64,000 nucleotides of DNA from Halorubrum californiense DSM 19288 (lineage in GTDB: Archaea; Halobacteriota; Halobacteria; Halobacteriales; Haloferacaceae). Under the pieces are notes generated by a model, which saw nothing but the letters and a program-made list of their open reading frames with translations, was not told where the DNA came from and did not search any database. Where the stretch lies: the NCBI RefSeq assembly GCF_000336875.1, contig NZ_AOJK01000041.1, positions 71,920-135,919 on the forward strand, given 5' to 3'. Below, one piece after another: positions 52,508 to 60,561 of the stretch. The translations under genes were made by a program, and so were the position numbers. The number at the start of each line of letters is the position of its first letter. Positions within the stretch are counted from its first letter, which is position 1.

Positions 52508-53032
52508 ATGACCCGACGCGATCCCTTCGACGAGATAGAGGACCTGCTCGAACGGATGGGCCGCGAGTTCGAGGAACTCGGCGGCACGCTGGAGGGGACC
52601 GGTCCCGAAGTCCCGCGCTTCCCCGGCGCCCGCGACGTCGACGTCGACGTGATCGAGGACGACGAGGCGGTCACCGTCGTCGCCGACCTCCCCGGGTTCG
52701 ACGCCGACGACGTCGAAGTCGAGTTTCGCGACGACGCGCTCGTGATCACCGGCTCCCGCGAGGAATCGAGCGAGTTCGAGGTCGCGGATGCGGACGACGA
52801 CGCCGGTGCGACCGACGCGGGCGACGCAGCCGACGGCGCACACGAGGCCGACGACGAGGTCCGCTACCACCGACGCGAACGTCGCCTCCGGTCCGTCTCA
52901 CGGCGTGTCCCGATCCCGGAACCGATCGAGGCCGACGCGGCGACGGCCTCGTTCGACGCCGGCGTGCTCACCGTCACACTCCCCAAGCGCTCGTCCGAGG
53001 ACGACCGCGGGCACACGATCGACGTCAGTTGA
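52508..53032 (+). CDS. Hsp20/alpha-crystallin small heat-shock protein with acidic insert
   Basis: A 174-residue small chaperone. The alpha-crystallin domain has VTVVADLPGFDADDVEVEF and VLTVTLPKR near the end. Between beta strands, residues about 92-118 form an acidic Asp/Ala insert (DADDDAGATDAGDAADGAH), longer than usual. Family members assemble into large oligomers that hold unfolding proteins. It sits directly upstream of a second Hsp20 gene, 91 nt apart, with the same orientation. The ATG is the only plausible start. Confidence 0.9.
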   Translation: MTRRDPFDEIEDLLERMGREFEELGGTLEGTGPEVPRFPGARDVDVDVIEDDEAVTVVADLPGFDADDVEVEFRDDALVITGSREESSEFEVADADDDAGATDAGDAADGAHEADDEVRYHRRERRLRSVSRRVPIPEPIEADAATASFDAGVLTVTLPKRSSEDDRGHTIDVS

Positions 53033-53123
53033 ACGCCGGCGGCGCCGCGCACGGCGTCGGCCGCGGCCGCGAGATAGCACGCGTCAGTCACCCTTTACTA
53101 TCTCACGGCGCGTTCCTGTTGCT

Positions 53124-53537
53124 ATGAACACGACGAATCCCTTCGACGAGATCGAGCAGTTCCTCGGGCGCACTCCCTTCGCGGGTGACCGAGCCTGGGG
53201 TCGCGACCTCCGCACGGCCGACATCGACGTCGCCGAGTACGACGACGAGTTCGTCGTGATGGCCGACCTCCCGGGGTTCGACCGCGACGAGATCGACGTT
53301 CGCGCCCACGAGGGCCGGCTCACCATCGCCGCCGAGCGCGACGCGGAACGCGAGGACGCGGACCGCCGGTACCTCCGACGCGAGCGCCGCCACGAGTCCG
53401 TCACCCGGACCGTCGACCTCCCCGCGACCGCCCGTCTCGACGACGCGGCCGCGACGTACCGACACGGCGTGCTCACCGTGACGATCCCGCTCGACGCCCC
53501 CGACGCGGATGAGGGACACCGGATCGACGTGAACTAA
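53124..53537 (+). CDS. Hsp20/alpha-crystallin small heat-shock protein
   Basis: A 137-residue small chaperone without an insert. NPFDEIEQFLGRTPF is the short N-terminal arm. The crystallin domain shows EFVVMADLPGFDRDEIDVRA, RYLRRERRHESVTRTVDLP and HGVLTVTIPLDAPDA. It shares the FDEIE motif near the N-terminus with the preceding gene, indicating a tandem duplication followed by divergence. The two probably form mixed or separate oligomers. The start is the ATG at 53124; the longer upstream frame is non-coding. Confidence 0.9.
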   Translation: MNTTNPFDEIEQFLGRTPFAGDRAWGRDLRTADIDVAEYDDEFVVMADLPGFDRDEIDVRAHEGRLTIAAERDAEREDADRRYLRRERRHESVTRTVDLPATARLDDAAATYRHGVLTVTIPLDAPDADEGHRIDVN

Positions 53538-53605
53538 ACGGACCAAATCGCCCCCCTTTCCCTCCGGCCGGTGCTTTCTCCACGCTCCCCGTGCTAACTA
53601 CCCGC

Positions 53606-54238
53606 ATGAACGACGCCGACCGCGCGGCCGCCAGACGCGAACTGGTGAGCGCGCTCCGCGACCGCCTCGACGCGAGCGAGCGGACGCTGTCGGCGATCGG
53701 CGCCGTCCCGCGCCACGAGTTCGTCCCGGAGGCGCAGCGCGCGTCGGCGTACGCCGACCGCCCGCTCCCGATCGGCCACGATCAGACGGTCAGCGCGCCG
53801 CACATGGTCGCATTGATGTCCGACCTCCTCGGCGTTGAGCGCGGCGACCGCGTCTTCGAGGTGGGGACCGGCTGCGGTTACCACGCCGCCGTCGTCGCCG
53901 AGATTGTCGGTCCCGGGAACGTCTTCTCCGCCGAGCGGGTCCCGGAACTGGCCGCAGCCGCCCGCGAGCGGCTCGCCTGGCTCGGCTACGACGTGACCGT
54001 CGCGACCGGCGACGGCCGCGAGACGTTCGCCGACGAGGCGCCGTTCGACGCCGCCTACCTCACCTGCGCGGCGCCTGAATCGGTCCCGGACGCGATTGTT
54101 GACCGCGTGCGGACGGGCGGCCGCGTCGTCGCTCCCGTCCGGGAGGGCGGCCGACAGCGGCTCGTCCGGCTCACGGTCCGCGAGGACGGGATCGACCGCG
54201 AGGACCGCGGCGGCGTGCGGTTCGTCCCGATGCGGTAG
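53606..54238 (+). CDS. pcm: Protein-L-isoaspartate O-methyltransferase
   Basis: A 210-residue repair enzyme that methylates isoaspartyl residues formed by protein ageing, using S-adenosylmethionine. The substrate-side motifs are VPRHEFVPEAQRASAYADRP and PIGHDQTVSAPHMVALMSDL. The SAM motif VFEVGTGCGYHAAVVAE and the later DAAYLTCAAPESVP and GGRVVAPVR are standard. The start is the ATG at 53606 (MNDADRAAAR); five codons upstream in frame are less likely. A divergent paralogue follows 49 nt downstream. Confidence 0.92.
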   Translation: MNDADRAAARRELVSALRDRLDASERTLSAIGAVPRHEFVPEAQRASAYADRPLPIGHDQTVSAPHMVALMSDLLGVERGDRVFEVGTGCGYHAAVVAEIVGPGNVFSAERVPELAAAARERLAWLGYDVTVATGDGRETFADEAPFDAAYLTCAAPESVPDAIVDRVRTGGRVVAPVREGGRQRLVRLTVREDGIDREDRGGVRFVPMR

Positions 54239-54287
54239 TCGGCCCGCCGAACGCACGGTTTTAGAGGACCGAGCCCCGAAAGCGGTC

Positions 54288-55064
54288 ATGGACGACGCGT
54301 CGCTCAGGGCGGACATGATCGAGGGGCTCGAACACCAGATCGGCGAGCCGATCGAGCCGCCCGTGCTGACCGCCCTCCAGCGCGTCCCGCGCGACCCCTT
54401 CGTCGACGACTTACCCCGGACCGCCGACGGCGACGACCCGCACTCGCTTGCGCTCCCGACACTGGTCCGACTCCTCACCGCACTCGACGCCGAGGAGGGC
54501 GACTCGGTCCTCATCGTCGGCGCAGGGGTCGGCTACTCGGTCGCGACGCTCGCGGAGATCACTGGCGCGCGCCACGTCCACGCGATCGACATCGATCGGT
54601 CCGCCGTCGTCGCCGCGCGGTCGAACCTCGACGCGGCCGGCTACGGAGCGGTCCTCGTCGACCGCGCGGACGGCGCCGACGGGCTCCCCGCGTACGCGCC
54701 CTACGACCGGATCCTCCTCGAAACCGCCGTCGTCGAGCCGCCGCGCCCTCTCAGAGAACAGCTGGCGTCCGGCGGCCGGATCGTCTACCCGCGCGGCGCG
54801 GGCGTTCAGACGGTCGCGGCGATAGAGCCGACGGCCGAGGCGAACACCGACGCGGTCGACGCGGACGACGACCCGGCGCCCGAAGGCTTCGCAACGGTCG
54901 AGACGCACGGGCCGGCGCGGCTCCAGCCGATGCTCGTCGACGGCGAACAGCCCGGGGCGGAACGGAACCGGACCCGGCGAGAGGAGGCCGAACGCGCCGA
55001 GCGGGGCCGTCAGCGCCGACACGGATGGGAACAGGACTGGATCGACTGGGACGACCGGCTCTGA
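54288..55064 (+). CDS. PIMT-like methyltransferase paralogue, substrate motifs altered
   Basis: A 258-residue protein related to the previous gene. It keeps VPRDPFVDDL in place of VPRHEFVPE and a SAM-binding motif VLIVGAGVGYSVATLAEI. The segment corresponding to the isoaspartate-binding GHDQTVSAPHMVA reads HSLALPTLVRLLTAL, so the key residues are not there. The C-terminal tail (ERNRTRREEAERAERGRQRR) is highly charged and extra. It may methylate something else or have lost catalysis. Both genes run in the same direction and have probably arisen by duplication. Confidence 0.8.
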   Translation: MDDASLRADMIEGLEHQIGEPIEPPVLTALQRVPRDPFVDDLPRTADGDDPHSLALPTLVRLLTALDAEEGDSVLIVGAGVGYSVATLAEITGARHVHAIDIDRSAVVAARSNLDAAGYGAVLVDRADGADGLPAYAPYDRILLETAVVEPPRPLREQLASGGRIVYPRGAGVQTVAAIEPTAEANTDAVDADDDPAPEGFATVETHGPARLQPMLVDGEQPGAERNRTRREEAERAERGRQRRHGWEQDWIDWDDRL

Positions 55065-55094
55065 CCGGAGTCCGTCTTTTGATCGCCCGCGGCG

Positions 55095-55571
55095 TCACTC
55101 CTCGACCACGAGCACCTCGGTGTTCCCCCGCTCGTCGACGTAGTCGCCCTCCGCCGGCGGCTTGACGTCGATTGTGAGCGTTCCGTCGGCCTGATTCGGG
55201 CCGAGTTCGGGGTCGACGTCCACGGTCGCGACTCCCTCCCCGTTCGTTTTCGCGGTGACGACGCCGTCGATCTGTGCCGAGCCGCCGCGGACGATGACCG
55301 TCGCGTCCGCGACGCGGGCACCGTCGGGGTCGACGACCGCGACGTCGATCGACTGGTCGCCGGGCGTGGTCACCTCCGGCTGCGGCTGCGCGTCGAGTTC
55401 GGTCGCGGCCAGTCCGTCGATGTCGCCGATCATCCCCATCATCACGCTGAGGCTGGCGACACCGACGACGAGCGCGATGACGAGCCTGACCGGGAGCCCC
55501 TCGATCGCGCGGGTGTCGGTGCTGAACGTCCGGCGGTTCGCGGTCCGCGAGTCGTGTGTTCGATCGGACAT
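55095..55571 (-). CDS. Membrane-anchored protein with pilin-like N-terminus
   Basis: A 158-residue protein. The N-terminus (RAIEGLPVRLVIALVVGVAS with MMGMIGDIDG) resembles the hydrophobic helix of archaeal pilin-like proteins with a basic flank. The prepilin peptidase site is not clear. The outside domain is Ig-like or a carboxypeptidase-regulatory-type beta sandwich (IDVAVVDPDGARVADATVIV, VVTAKTNGEGVATVDVDP, LTIDVKPPAEGDY). Such domains are found on haloarchaeal surface proteins. The start is the ATG at 55571 (MSDRTHDSR). The function is unknown. It is convergent with the PIMT-like gene. Confidence 0.7.
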   Translation of the reverse strand: MSDRTHDSRTANRRTFSTDTRAIEGLPVRLVIALVVGVASLSVMMGMIGDIDGLAATELDAQPQPEVTTPGDQSIDVAVVDPDGARVADATVIVRGGSAQIDGVVTAKTNGEGVATVDVDPELGPNQADGTLTIDVKPPAEGDYVDERGNTEVLVVEE

Positions 55572-55692
55572 ACGGCCCGCTGGCCGCGGCATTGCTTATA
55601 AGGAGTCGGACGGACCGGACGGCGGCGAAACGGGTGCCAGCGAGACGCGCTCGCCGCCGGGGGGGAAGGGTACCGTCCCGACCGCCCGACCG

Positions 55693-55700
55693 TTTTTATT
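55693..55700 (+). promoter_or_regulatory. TATA-like element that fixes the GTG start of the HerA-like gene
   Basis: TTTTTATT is centred 27 nt before the GTG at 55724. This supports a leaderless transcript and the GTG over any upstream codon in the long open frame. Confidence 0.6.
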
Positions 55701-55723
55701 CGATACCGCGGCCACCCGTCCGC

Positions 55724-56899
55724 GTGTACGTACTCGGCCGCGGCGGAACGGACCCGGACGGCGACGGAACGGAACCAGACCGCGACGGAACGAACACCGA
55801 CCGCAACGCCGTGAGCATCCCCGACCGTCCGCCCCACACCGCACGGATCGGATCCTTCCTCGCCCGCGACGGGAGCGCCGGCGCGGCGGTCGGCGTCGAC
55901 CTCGACCGCCCGCACGCGGGCGTCGTCTTCGGGAAGCGCGGGACCGGGAAGTCGTACACGCTCGGCGTCCTCGCGGAGGAGCTCGCCGACGCCGACGGCG
56001 TCGTCCCGGTCGTCGTCGACCCGATGGGCGTCTTCGGCGGCCTCGAGGCGGCCGGCGACCGCGTCGTCGACCCTGCGGTCCGGCCCGCCTCGATACCCCC
56101 GTCCGCGTGGCCGGACCTGCTCGGGCTCGATCCGGCGAGCGGCCCCGGGAGCCTCGTCTGGCGCGTCGTCGCGGACGCGGTCGACGCCGAGGGCGGTGCC
56201 GGGAGCGGTACCAACGACGCCGCGGGAGGGAATCTCTTGTCCCCGTCGCTCGCGGCGCTCCGCGAGGCGGTCGACGCGGTCGACGCCCCCCCGGAGACGC
56301 GGCGCGCCGCGGCGAACCACCTCCGGCTGGCGGAGTCGTGGGGGGTCTTCGACGCCGACGCGCCGCCGGTCGCGTCCCTCGCGACCGACGGCGATCCCGC
56401 CGTCCTTGACCTCGCCGGGGTCCCGGACGCCGCCGCGTCGGCCGTCGTCCGCGCGGTCGCTCGCGGGCTCTACGACGCGCGGATCGACGGGGGTCTCGAT
56501 CGCCTTCCGTGGCTGCTCGTCGACGAGGCACACGCCTTCTTCGGCGGGGTCGCGGACCCGGCGCTCCGGACGCTCCTCACCCGCGGCCGCGCGCCCGGCG
56601 TCTCGGTGGTCTGTGCGACCCAGCGGCCGGCCGCGCTGCCGAGCGTCGCCGTCTCCCAGTCCGACCTCCTCGTCTCCCACCGCCTCACGGCCGCGCGCGA
56701 CGTCGACCGCTTGGCGGAAGCGGAGGCGACGTACCTCGCCGGCGACCTCGCCGCGCGGCTCCCCGAGGGCGTCGGCGAGGCGCTCGTCGTCGACGACGCG
56801 ACCGAGACGGCCCACACGGTCCGGATCCGAGAGCGTCGAACGCCACACGAGGGGGAGAGCCCGCGTGCGAGTCGGTTGTCGGACGGCGAGTCCCGGTGA
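55724..56899 (+). CDS. HerA-like AAA+ ATPase
   Basis: A 391-residue ATPase of the HerA/FtsK superfamily (COG0433). Walker A is VVFGKRGTGKSYTLGVLAEE, Walker B WLLVDEAHAFFGG, and the sensor/arginine-finger segment is LTRGRAPGVSVVCATQRPAAL, then QSDLLVSHRLT. The N-terminus VYVLGRGG followed by an Asp/Thr-rich stretch of about 25 residues, and the last 20 residues, are variable. HerA proper resects DNA ends with NurA, but no nurA is nearby. Related haloarchaeal ATPases are thought to move DNA or secretion substrates. The start is decided by the TATA at 55693. Confidence 0.82.
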   Translation: MYVLGRGGTDPDGDGTEPDRDGTNTDRNAVSIPDRPPHTARIGSFLARDGSAGAAVGVDLDRPHAGVVFGKRGTGKSYTLGVLAEELADADGVVPVVVDPMGVFGGLEAAGDRVVDPAVRPASIPPSAWPDLLGLDPASGPGSLVWRVVADAVDAEGGAGSGTNDAAGGNLLSPSLAALREAVDAVDAPPETRRAAANHLRLAESWGVFDADAPPVASLATDGDPAVLDLAGVPDAAASAVVRAVARGLYDARIDGGLDRLPWLLVDEAHAFFGGVADPALRTLLTRGRAPGVSVVCATQRPAALPSVAVSQSDLLVSHRLTAARDVDRLAEAEATYLAGDLAARLPEGVGEALVVDDATETAHTVRIRERRTPHEGESPRASRLSDGESR

Positions 56900-56942
56900 C
56901 GCGACACGGAACGCACAAGCCGTCCCGGACGCACGCACGGGC

Positions 56943-57311
56943 ATGGAACGGACGCCGTACGGGTTCCTGCTCGTCGCGGCCGGCGGCTTCCTCGGTGCGG
57001 TCGCCAGACACGCGGTCGACGTCGGCGCTGGCGCGGTCCTCAGCGGTACCCCGACCGGCGCGGGAACGCTCGTCGCGAACGTCGCCGGATCGTTCGCCCT
57101 CGGGCTCCTGTTGACCCGCGCGTCGAGCGATCGAACTTTCCTGTTCGTCGGCACCGGCGCGCTCTCGTCGTTCACGACGTACAGCACGTTCGTCGCCGAC
57201 GCGGTCGCGCTCGGAACGCCCGCCGGCGCTTGGTACGTCGCCGTCAGTTACGCGACCGGATTCGCCGCGGCCGCGCTCGGACTCGCGGTGGGAGGCCGAA
57301 ACCCCCGATGA
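56943..57311 (+). CDS. crcB: CrcB/Fluc fluoride channel, subunit 1
   Basis: A 122-residue membrane protein with four helices. The family motifs are AGGFLGAVARHAV, LVANVAGSFALGLLL and TGALSSFTTYSTFV, the last carrying the Phe-box and Thr residues that line the fluoride pore. Fluc channels are dimers. This one would pair with the next gene product, forming a heterodimer. The start ATG is 43 nt after the HerA-like stop. No fluoride riboswitch is visible in that gap. Confidence 0.92.
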   Translation: MERTPYGFLLVAAGGFLGAVARHAVDVGAGAVLSGTPTGAGTLVANVAGSFALGLLLTRASSDRTFLFVGTGALSSFTTYSTFVADAVALGTPAGAWYVAVSYATGFAAAALGLAVGGRNPR

Positions 57312-57670
57312 CCGCCGCACCGATCTTCGCGACGGCGCTCGTCGGCGTCGGCGGCGCGCTCGGCGCCGTCTCCCGGCACGCGGTCGGGCTCCGCGTCGAG
57401 GGGCGCCGGTCGGTCCTCCTCGTCAACGCGCTCGGGAGCTTCGCCCTCGGCGCCATCACCGCAGCGCCGATCGGGTCGACGGCGGCGCTGCTCCTCGGTG
57501 TCGGCTTCTGCGGCGCGTTCACGACGTTCTCGTCGTTCGCGGTCGGGACCGTACGGGCGGCGAGCGAGACGGGCGCCCGCGCCGGCGCGGCCGTCGCCGC
57601 GTCGAACATCGCGGCCGCGCTGCCCGCGTTTCTCCTCGGCTCGTTCCTCGTCGCCGAGAGCTTCGGCTGA
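57308..57670 (+). CDS. crcB: CrcB/Fluc fluoride channel, subunit 2
   Basis: A 120-residue membrane protein with VGGALGAVSRHAVGL, LLVNALGSFALGA and GFCGAFTTFSSFAVG. It overlaps the first crcB gene by 4 nt, so the two are translated together. The asparagine and phenylalanine positions match the fluoride-selective channels. Paired crcB genes are usual in archaea and make an antiparallel heterodimer. The two copies differ at about half of the positions, so they are an old duplication. Confidence 0.92.
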   Translation: MTAAPIFATALVGVGGALGAVSRHAVGLRVEGRRSVLLVNALGSFALGAITAAPIGSTAALLLGVGFCGAFTTFSSFAVGTVRAASETGARAGAAVAASNIAAALPAFLLGSFLVAESFG

Positions 57671-57748
57671 CTGACGATCCCTCACCACCCGACCGACGCC
57701 GCCTCGGCAAGCGATAGGTACAGCATCCCCCGTCCCCTATCAAATCCC

Positions 57749-58063
57749 GTGACCGATACCGACCGCTCCGTCGACGGCGAGTCGACAGATCCGACCGACT
57801 CGGGACCGCGCTCCGACGAGCCGGACCCCGACGATGTCCCCGAGTTCGGCGACCTCTCGATCCCCCAGCGCGCGTTCGTCGCCGCCGCGCAGAATCCCTC
57901 TCGCGGACTGCTTGTCGTCGGCCTGTTCGCGTTCGCGCTCGCCTTCTACGCCGCGTTCTGGCTGTCGTTCCCCCGCGCCGCCGGGCTCCTCTCCGCGGTC
58001 GCGCTGATCGTCGCCGCCGTCGCCGCGCTCGTCTACCGGCTCCTCGACGGCGTCTCTCGCTGA
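57749..58063 (+). CDS. Small two-helix membrane protein
   Basis: A 104-residue protein starting at GTG. The first 45 residues are acidic (SVDGESTDPTDSGPRSDEPD). A short amphipathic segment (FGDLSIPQRAFVAAAQNPSR) and two hydrophobic helices (LLVVGLFAFALAFYAAFW, then LLSAVALIVAAVAALVY) follow. No family is recognised. It is a typical haloarchaeal orphan of the DUF type and may be an accessory of a membrane complex. It is convergent with the CCA-adding enzyme. Confidence 0.6.
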   Translation: MTDTDRSVDGESTDPTDSGPRSDEPDPDDVPEFGDLSIPQRAFVAAAQNPSRGLLVVGLFAFALAFYAAFWLSFPRAAGLLSAVALIVAAVAALVYRLLDGVSR

Positions 58064-58125
58064 TCCCCGGTCGCTCGTCGCCCTTCCGATTCGGCGCGAC
58101 GCGGCGGTCTGTCCCTCGACGGCGC

Positions 58126-59571
58126 TCACGGTCGCGGCTCGTAGAACTCCCGAAGCGGTCGGCCGAACGCGGGCGCGAGCGTCGCGACCGCCTCCCCGAC
58201 CAACACGTCGCGGTCGGCGAACGCCGGCTCCACCTGCGCGCCGAGCGCGACGTCGCTCGCGGCGTCGCTCTCCAGGTATTCCCGGACCGTGGCAAACTCC
58301 CGCTCCCGCTCGACGACGTACCGATTCTCGTCGATGAAGGGGCCGTAGGTGTCCGGGTCGACATCGTCGACGTACGACTCGTAGAAGCTCGCGGCGTGCT
58401 TCCGGACCGCGACCGGCGGCCCCTCGTGGCGCTCGACCGCCGGCCGCTCGGTCACCTCCAGTTCCGCGTACAGCGCGGCTCGGATCGCCCCGCCGGACAG
58501 GTTGCGGTCGGCCGTTGCCCCTCCGTCGCTCGTCCCGGCGTTGCTCGTCCCGACGGCGCCCGCCGCTCCCGTCGCGTTCGTCATCGCTCGCGCCCGGAGA
58601 ACGTCGAAGCCGTGATCGTTCAGCCCGCCGACGATCCCGTCAAGCGAGCGGCGGAGCTGCGGCCACAGCTGGTCGTCGACCACCTCGGGCGCGTCGAAGA
58701 CGACCGCGACCGGCGTCGTCCCCCGCCGGTCGAGGTGGGCGCGGACCTCTTTGGAGTCCAACGGCTCCGGCTCGGCCGGCTCGAAGAGCGCCTCGCTCGG
58801 GGCCGCGAGCAGCTCTCGCGCGTAGTGTTGGAACCGCGCGAGGTTCGCCGCCGACAGCACCGCGGCGACGTTCCGCGTCGGGTCCGTGGGGTCGACCACG
58901 ACGAGCGGGTCCTCGAACGTGCGCTCGGCGTGCCCCTCGGGGTCGAACTCCACCGGCGGGTGCCAGCTCCGCGCCGACTCGACGAGCGGGACGAACCCGC
59001 CCAGTTCCAGCACGAGCAGCTCCGTGAGATACCCCGAAAACCCCTCCGTGCGGAGGTCGCTCCCGTACGCGCCGATACCCTTCAGGAACGCCTTCGCCAG
59101 CACCACGTCCCCCGCGAGGCCGTCGTCGAGCCGCGCCGAGAGGTACGCGTCGTGGAACGGGGTCCGGTCGACCGCGGAGACCAGTTCGGCCGCCGTCTCC
59201 ACGTCGTGACAGGGGACTAGGTCGACGTCGAACCCCTCGTAGCTCCCCTTCACGTACGGGTGTTCGGCGTACTCCTCGTGACCCTCGGGGAGGACAGCGT
59301 GGCCGACCGCGAGGCCGTACTCCTCCAGTTCCGCGCGGTCGAGGTCCGCGTCGAACCGGACGAAGAGATCGATGTCGCGGTCGCCCGCGACCCACGTGCC
59401 GCGCGCCGTCGACCCGACTTGGACCACGTCGGCGTCGACGGGGAGGTCGGCGATGGCCTCGCGGGTCCGCTCGGTCAGCGTCGCAGCCGCCTCGCGCAGC
59501 CGTTCACGCTCCTCCGGCTCCGGGAGGACGCGCTCGCGGACCCGCGACAGCACCGCCTCCAACTCGTCCAT
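58126..59571 (-). CDS. cca: CCA-adding enzyme (archaeal class I tRNA nucleotidyltransferase)
   Basis: A 481-residue enzyme that adds CCA to tRNA 3' ends without a template, which this genome needs because its tRNA genes do not encode CCA. The class I nucleotidyltransferase motif is VQVGSTARGTWVAGDRDIDLFV, with the metal aspartates in DRDIDLFVRF. DVDLVPCHDV, FLKGIGAYGSDLRTEGFSGYL and VVDPTDPTRNVAAVL follow. The C-terminal tail with DNRYVVEREREFATV-like ENRYVVERER closes the arch. The acidic insert with Gly/Ala/Thr at about 340-370 is variable. The start at 59571 is the family start. Confidence 0.93.
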   Translation of the reverse strand: MDELEAVLSRVRERVLPEPEERERLREAAATLTERTREAIADLPVDADVVQVGSTARGTWVAGDRDIDLFVRFDADLDRAELEEYGLAVGHAVLPEGHEEYAEHPYVKGSYEGFDVDLVPCHDVETAAELVSAVDRTPFHDAYLSARLDDGLAGDVVLAKAFLKGIGAYGSDLRTEGFSGYLTELLVLELGGFVPLVESARSWHPPVEFDPEGHAERTFEDPLVVVDPTDPTRNVAAVLSAANLARFQHYARELLAAPSEALFEPAEPEPLDSKEVRAHLDRRGTTPVAVVFDAPEVVDDQLWPQLRRSLDGIVGGLNDHGFDVLRARAMTNATGAAGAVGTSNAGTSDGGATADRNLSGGAIRAALYAELEVTERPAVERHEGPPVAVRKHAASFYESYVDDVDPDTYGPFIDENRYVVEREREFATVREYLESDAASDVALGAQVEPAFADRDVLVGEAVATLAPAFGRPLREFYEPRP

Positions 59572-59721
59572 ACCGACCCGTCTCGCGGTCCGGCCGAAAA
59601 CGTGTCGGTCGTCGCGGCGGTGCGGTGAGGCGGTCGATGCGAGTCGTCTTACTGCGTTCCGCCCCCCGCCGTCGGGCGGAAACGAAAGCCATATCAAAAC
59701 GACGCGAGTACGCGGAAGTGA

Positions 59722-59830
59722 GCCGAAGTAGCTCAGTTGGTAGAGCGCCTCGCTGTTACGACGTTCGGCGGAACTTCCCCCGACCGTCACAGTCACGAGG
59801 CGGTCCCAGGTTCGAGTCCTGGCTTCGGCG
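59722..59830 (+). tRNA. tRNA-Asn (GTT) with a 36-nt canonical intron
   Basis: Exons 59722-59758 and 59795-59830 make a 73-nt tRNA. The acceptor is GCCGAAG/CTTCGGC with G73, and the anticodon stem is CCTCG/CGAGG. The loop CTGTTA-A after splicing has anticodon GTT at 59755-59757. The intron 59759-59794 sits between positions 37 and 38. A bulge-helix-bulge is formed by CTGT (59753-59756) pairing with ACAG (59789-59792). The 3-nt bulges are TAC and TCA, and an outer helix pairs GACG with CGTC. This is the exact substrate of the archaeal splicing endonuclease. CCA is not encoded. Confidence 0.92.
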
Positions 59831-59891
59831 TCCTTCCGTACCGCTCCGCTCGTAGCCACATCTCTTGTCCGATACCGGCACAGACGGTCGT

Positions 59892-60356
59892 ATGTCGCTC
59901 CTCGAACGATACGACCGCCTCAAAGAACCACAGAAGCGCGGCCAAGCGACGGAAGCGATCGTCACGGCGGAACTGATCGCTCGCGACGTTTCCGTACTTA
60001 CGCCGGCGTACGACAACGAACCATACGATCTCGTCATCAGGATCGCCGACGAATTCTATCGGTTACAGGTCAAGACGGCGTACGACGGAAAAAACGACGG
60101 TGCGGTGGAGTTCCGAACTCGGAGCGTCCGAACGAAGAGCGACGGATACGAACGGGAGGGGTACGGCGGAAAGATCGACTACTTCGCGGTTTTGAACGTC
60201 CGAACGGAGGATGTGTATCTCGTCTCGATCGACGACGCGGGGTCGGCGGCGACCACGATCCGGTACGAACCCGCCGCGAACAACAACCGATCGAACGTCA
60301 ACTGGCACGCGGAGTACCGGCTCGATACGGTTCTCGACGGGCTTCGGTCGGGGTAA
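59892..60356 (+). CDS. PD-(D/E)XK nuclease-like protein (PDDEXK_5, group I intron endonuclease family)
   Basis: A 154-residue protein. The fold of the family is seen in GQATEAIVTAELIARDVSV, then EPYDLVIRIADEFYRLQVKT, giving the catalytic D and the Q/E-x-K pair (PYD, LQVKT). KIDYFAVLNVRTEDVYLV matches the remainder. Members are known as group I intron-encoded homing endonucleases and as stand-alone proteins. Its GC content and codon use are lower than the neighbours and it lies between two tRNA genes, so it was probably acquired recently. The start at MSLLERYDRL follows from the conserved frame. Whether it cuts DNA is unknown. Confidence 0.78.
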   Translation: MSLLERYDRLKEPQKRGQATEAIVTAELIARDVSVLTPAYDNEPYDLVIRIADEFYRLQVKTAYDGKNDGAVEFRTRSVRTKSDGYEREGYGGKIDYFAVLNVRTEDVYLVSIDDAGSAATTIRYEPAANNNRSNVNWHAEYRLDTVLDGLRSG

Positions 60357-60398
60357 TGCGGTAACCTAAAGAACGTCCCTCGTGTATCCAATATCGTC

Positions 60399-60474
60399 GG
60401 GCCTTTAGCTTAGTCTGGCTCAAAGCCCTCCGCTCATAACGGAGTGATCGCCGGTTCAAATCCGGCAAGGCCCA
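60399..60474 (+). tRNA. tRNA with CAT anticodon, probably tRNA-Ile2 (agmatidine-modified)
   Basis: A 76-nt tRNA. The acceptor stem GGGCCTT pairs with AAGGCCC and A73 is the discriminator. The anticodon loop CTCATAA has CAT at 60435-60437. The anticodon stem is CTCCG/CGGAG and the T arm GCCGG/CCGGC. It has no intron. The GGGCC acceptor and D-arm GCTTAGTCTGGCT differ from the elongator tRNA-Met of haloarchaea, which carries an intron, and from the initiator. This favours tRNA-Ile2, whose C34 is modified to agmatidine. That assignment is inference. Confidence 0.8.
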
Positions 60475-60561
60475 TCGTCTCCGAACTCGCTACCGGTTGG
60501 TCTCCAGTTCGTCTGTCGCCGAAATGAATGATCGTCGAAGTCCGATCCCCGTCGCGCCTGT

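Noticed and set aside
56900-56942. Fluoride riboswitch before crcB
   Set aside because: The gap of 43 nt is too short for the pseudoknot, and no conserved core is seen.
59722-60474. Integrated element with tRNA-derived attachment sites
   Set aside because: No repeated 3' end of either tRNA and no integrase gene are seen in the window.
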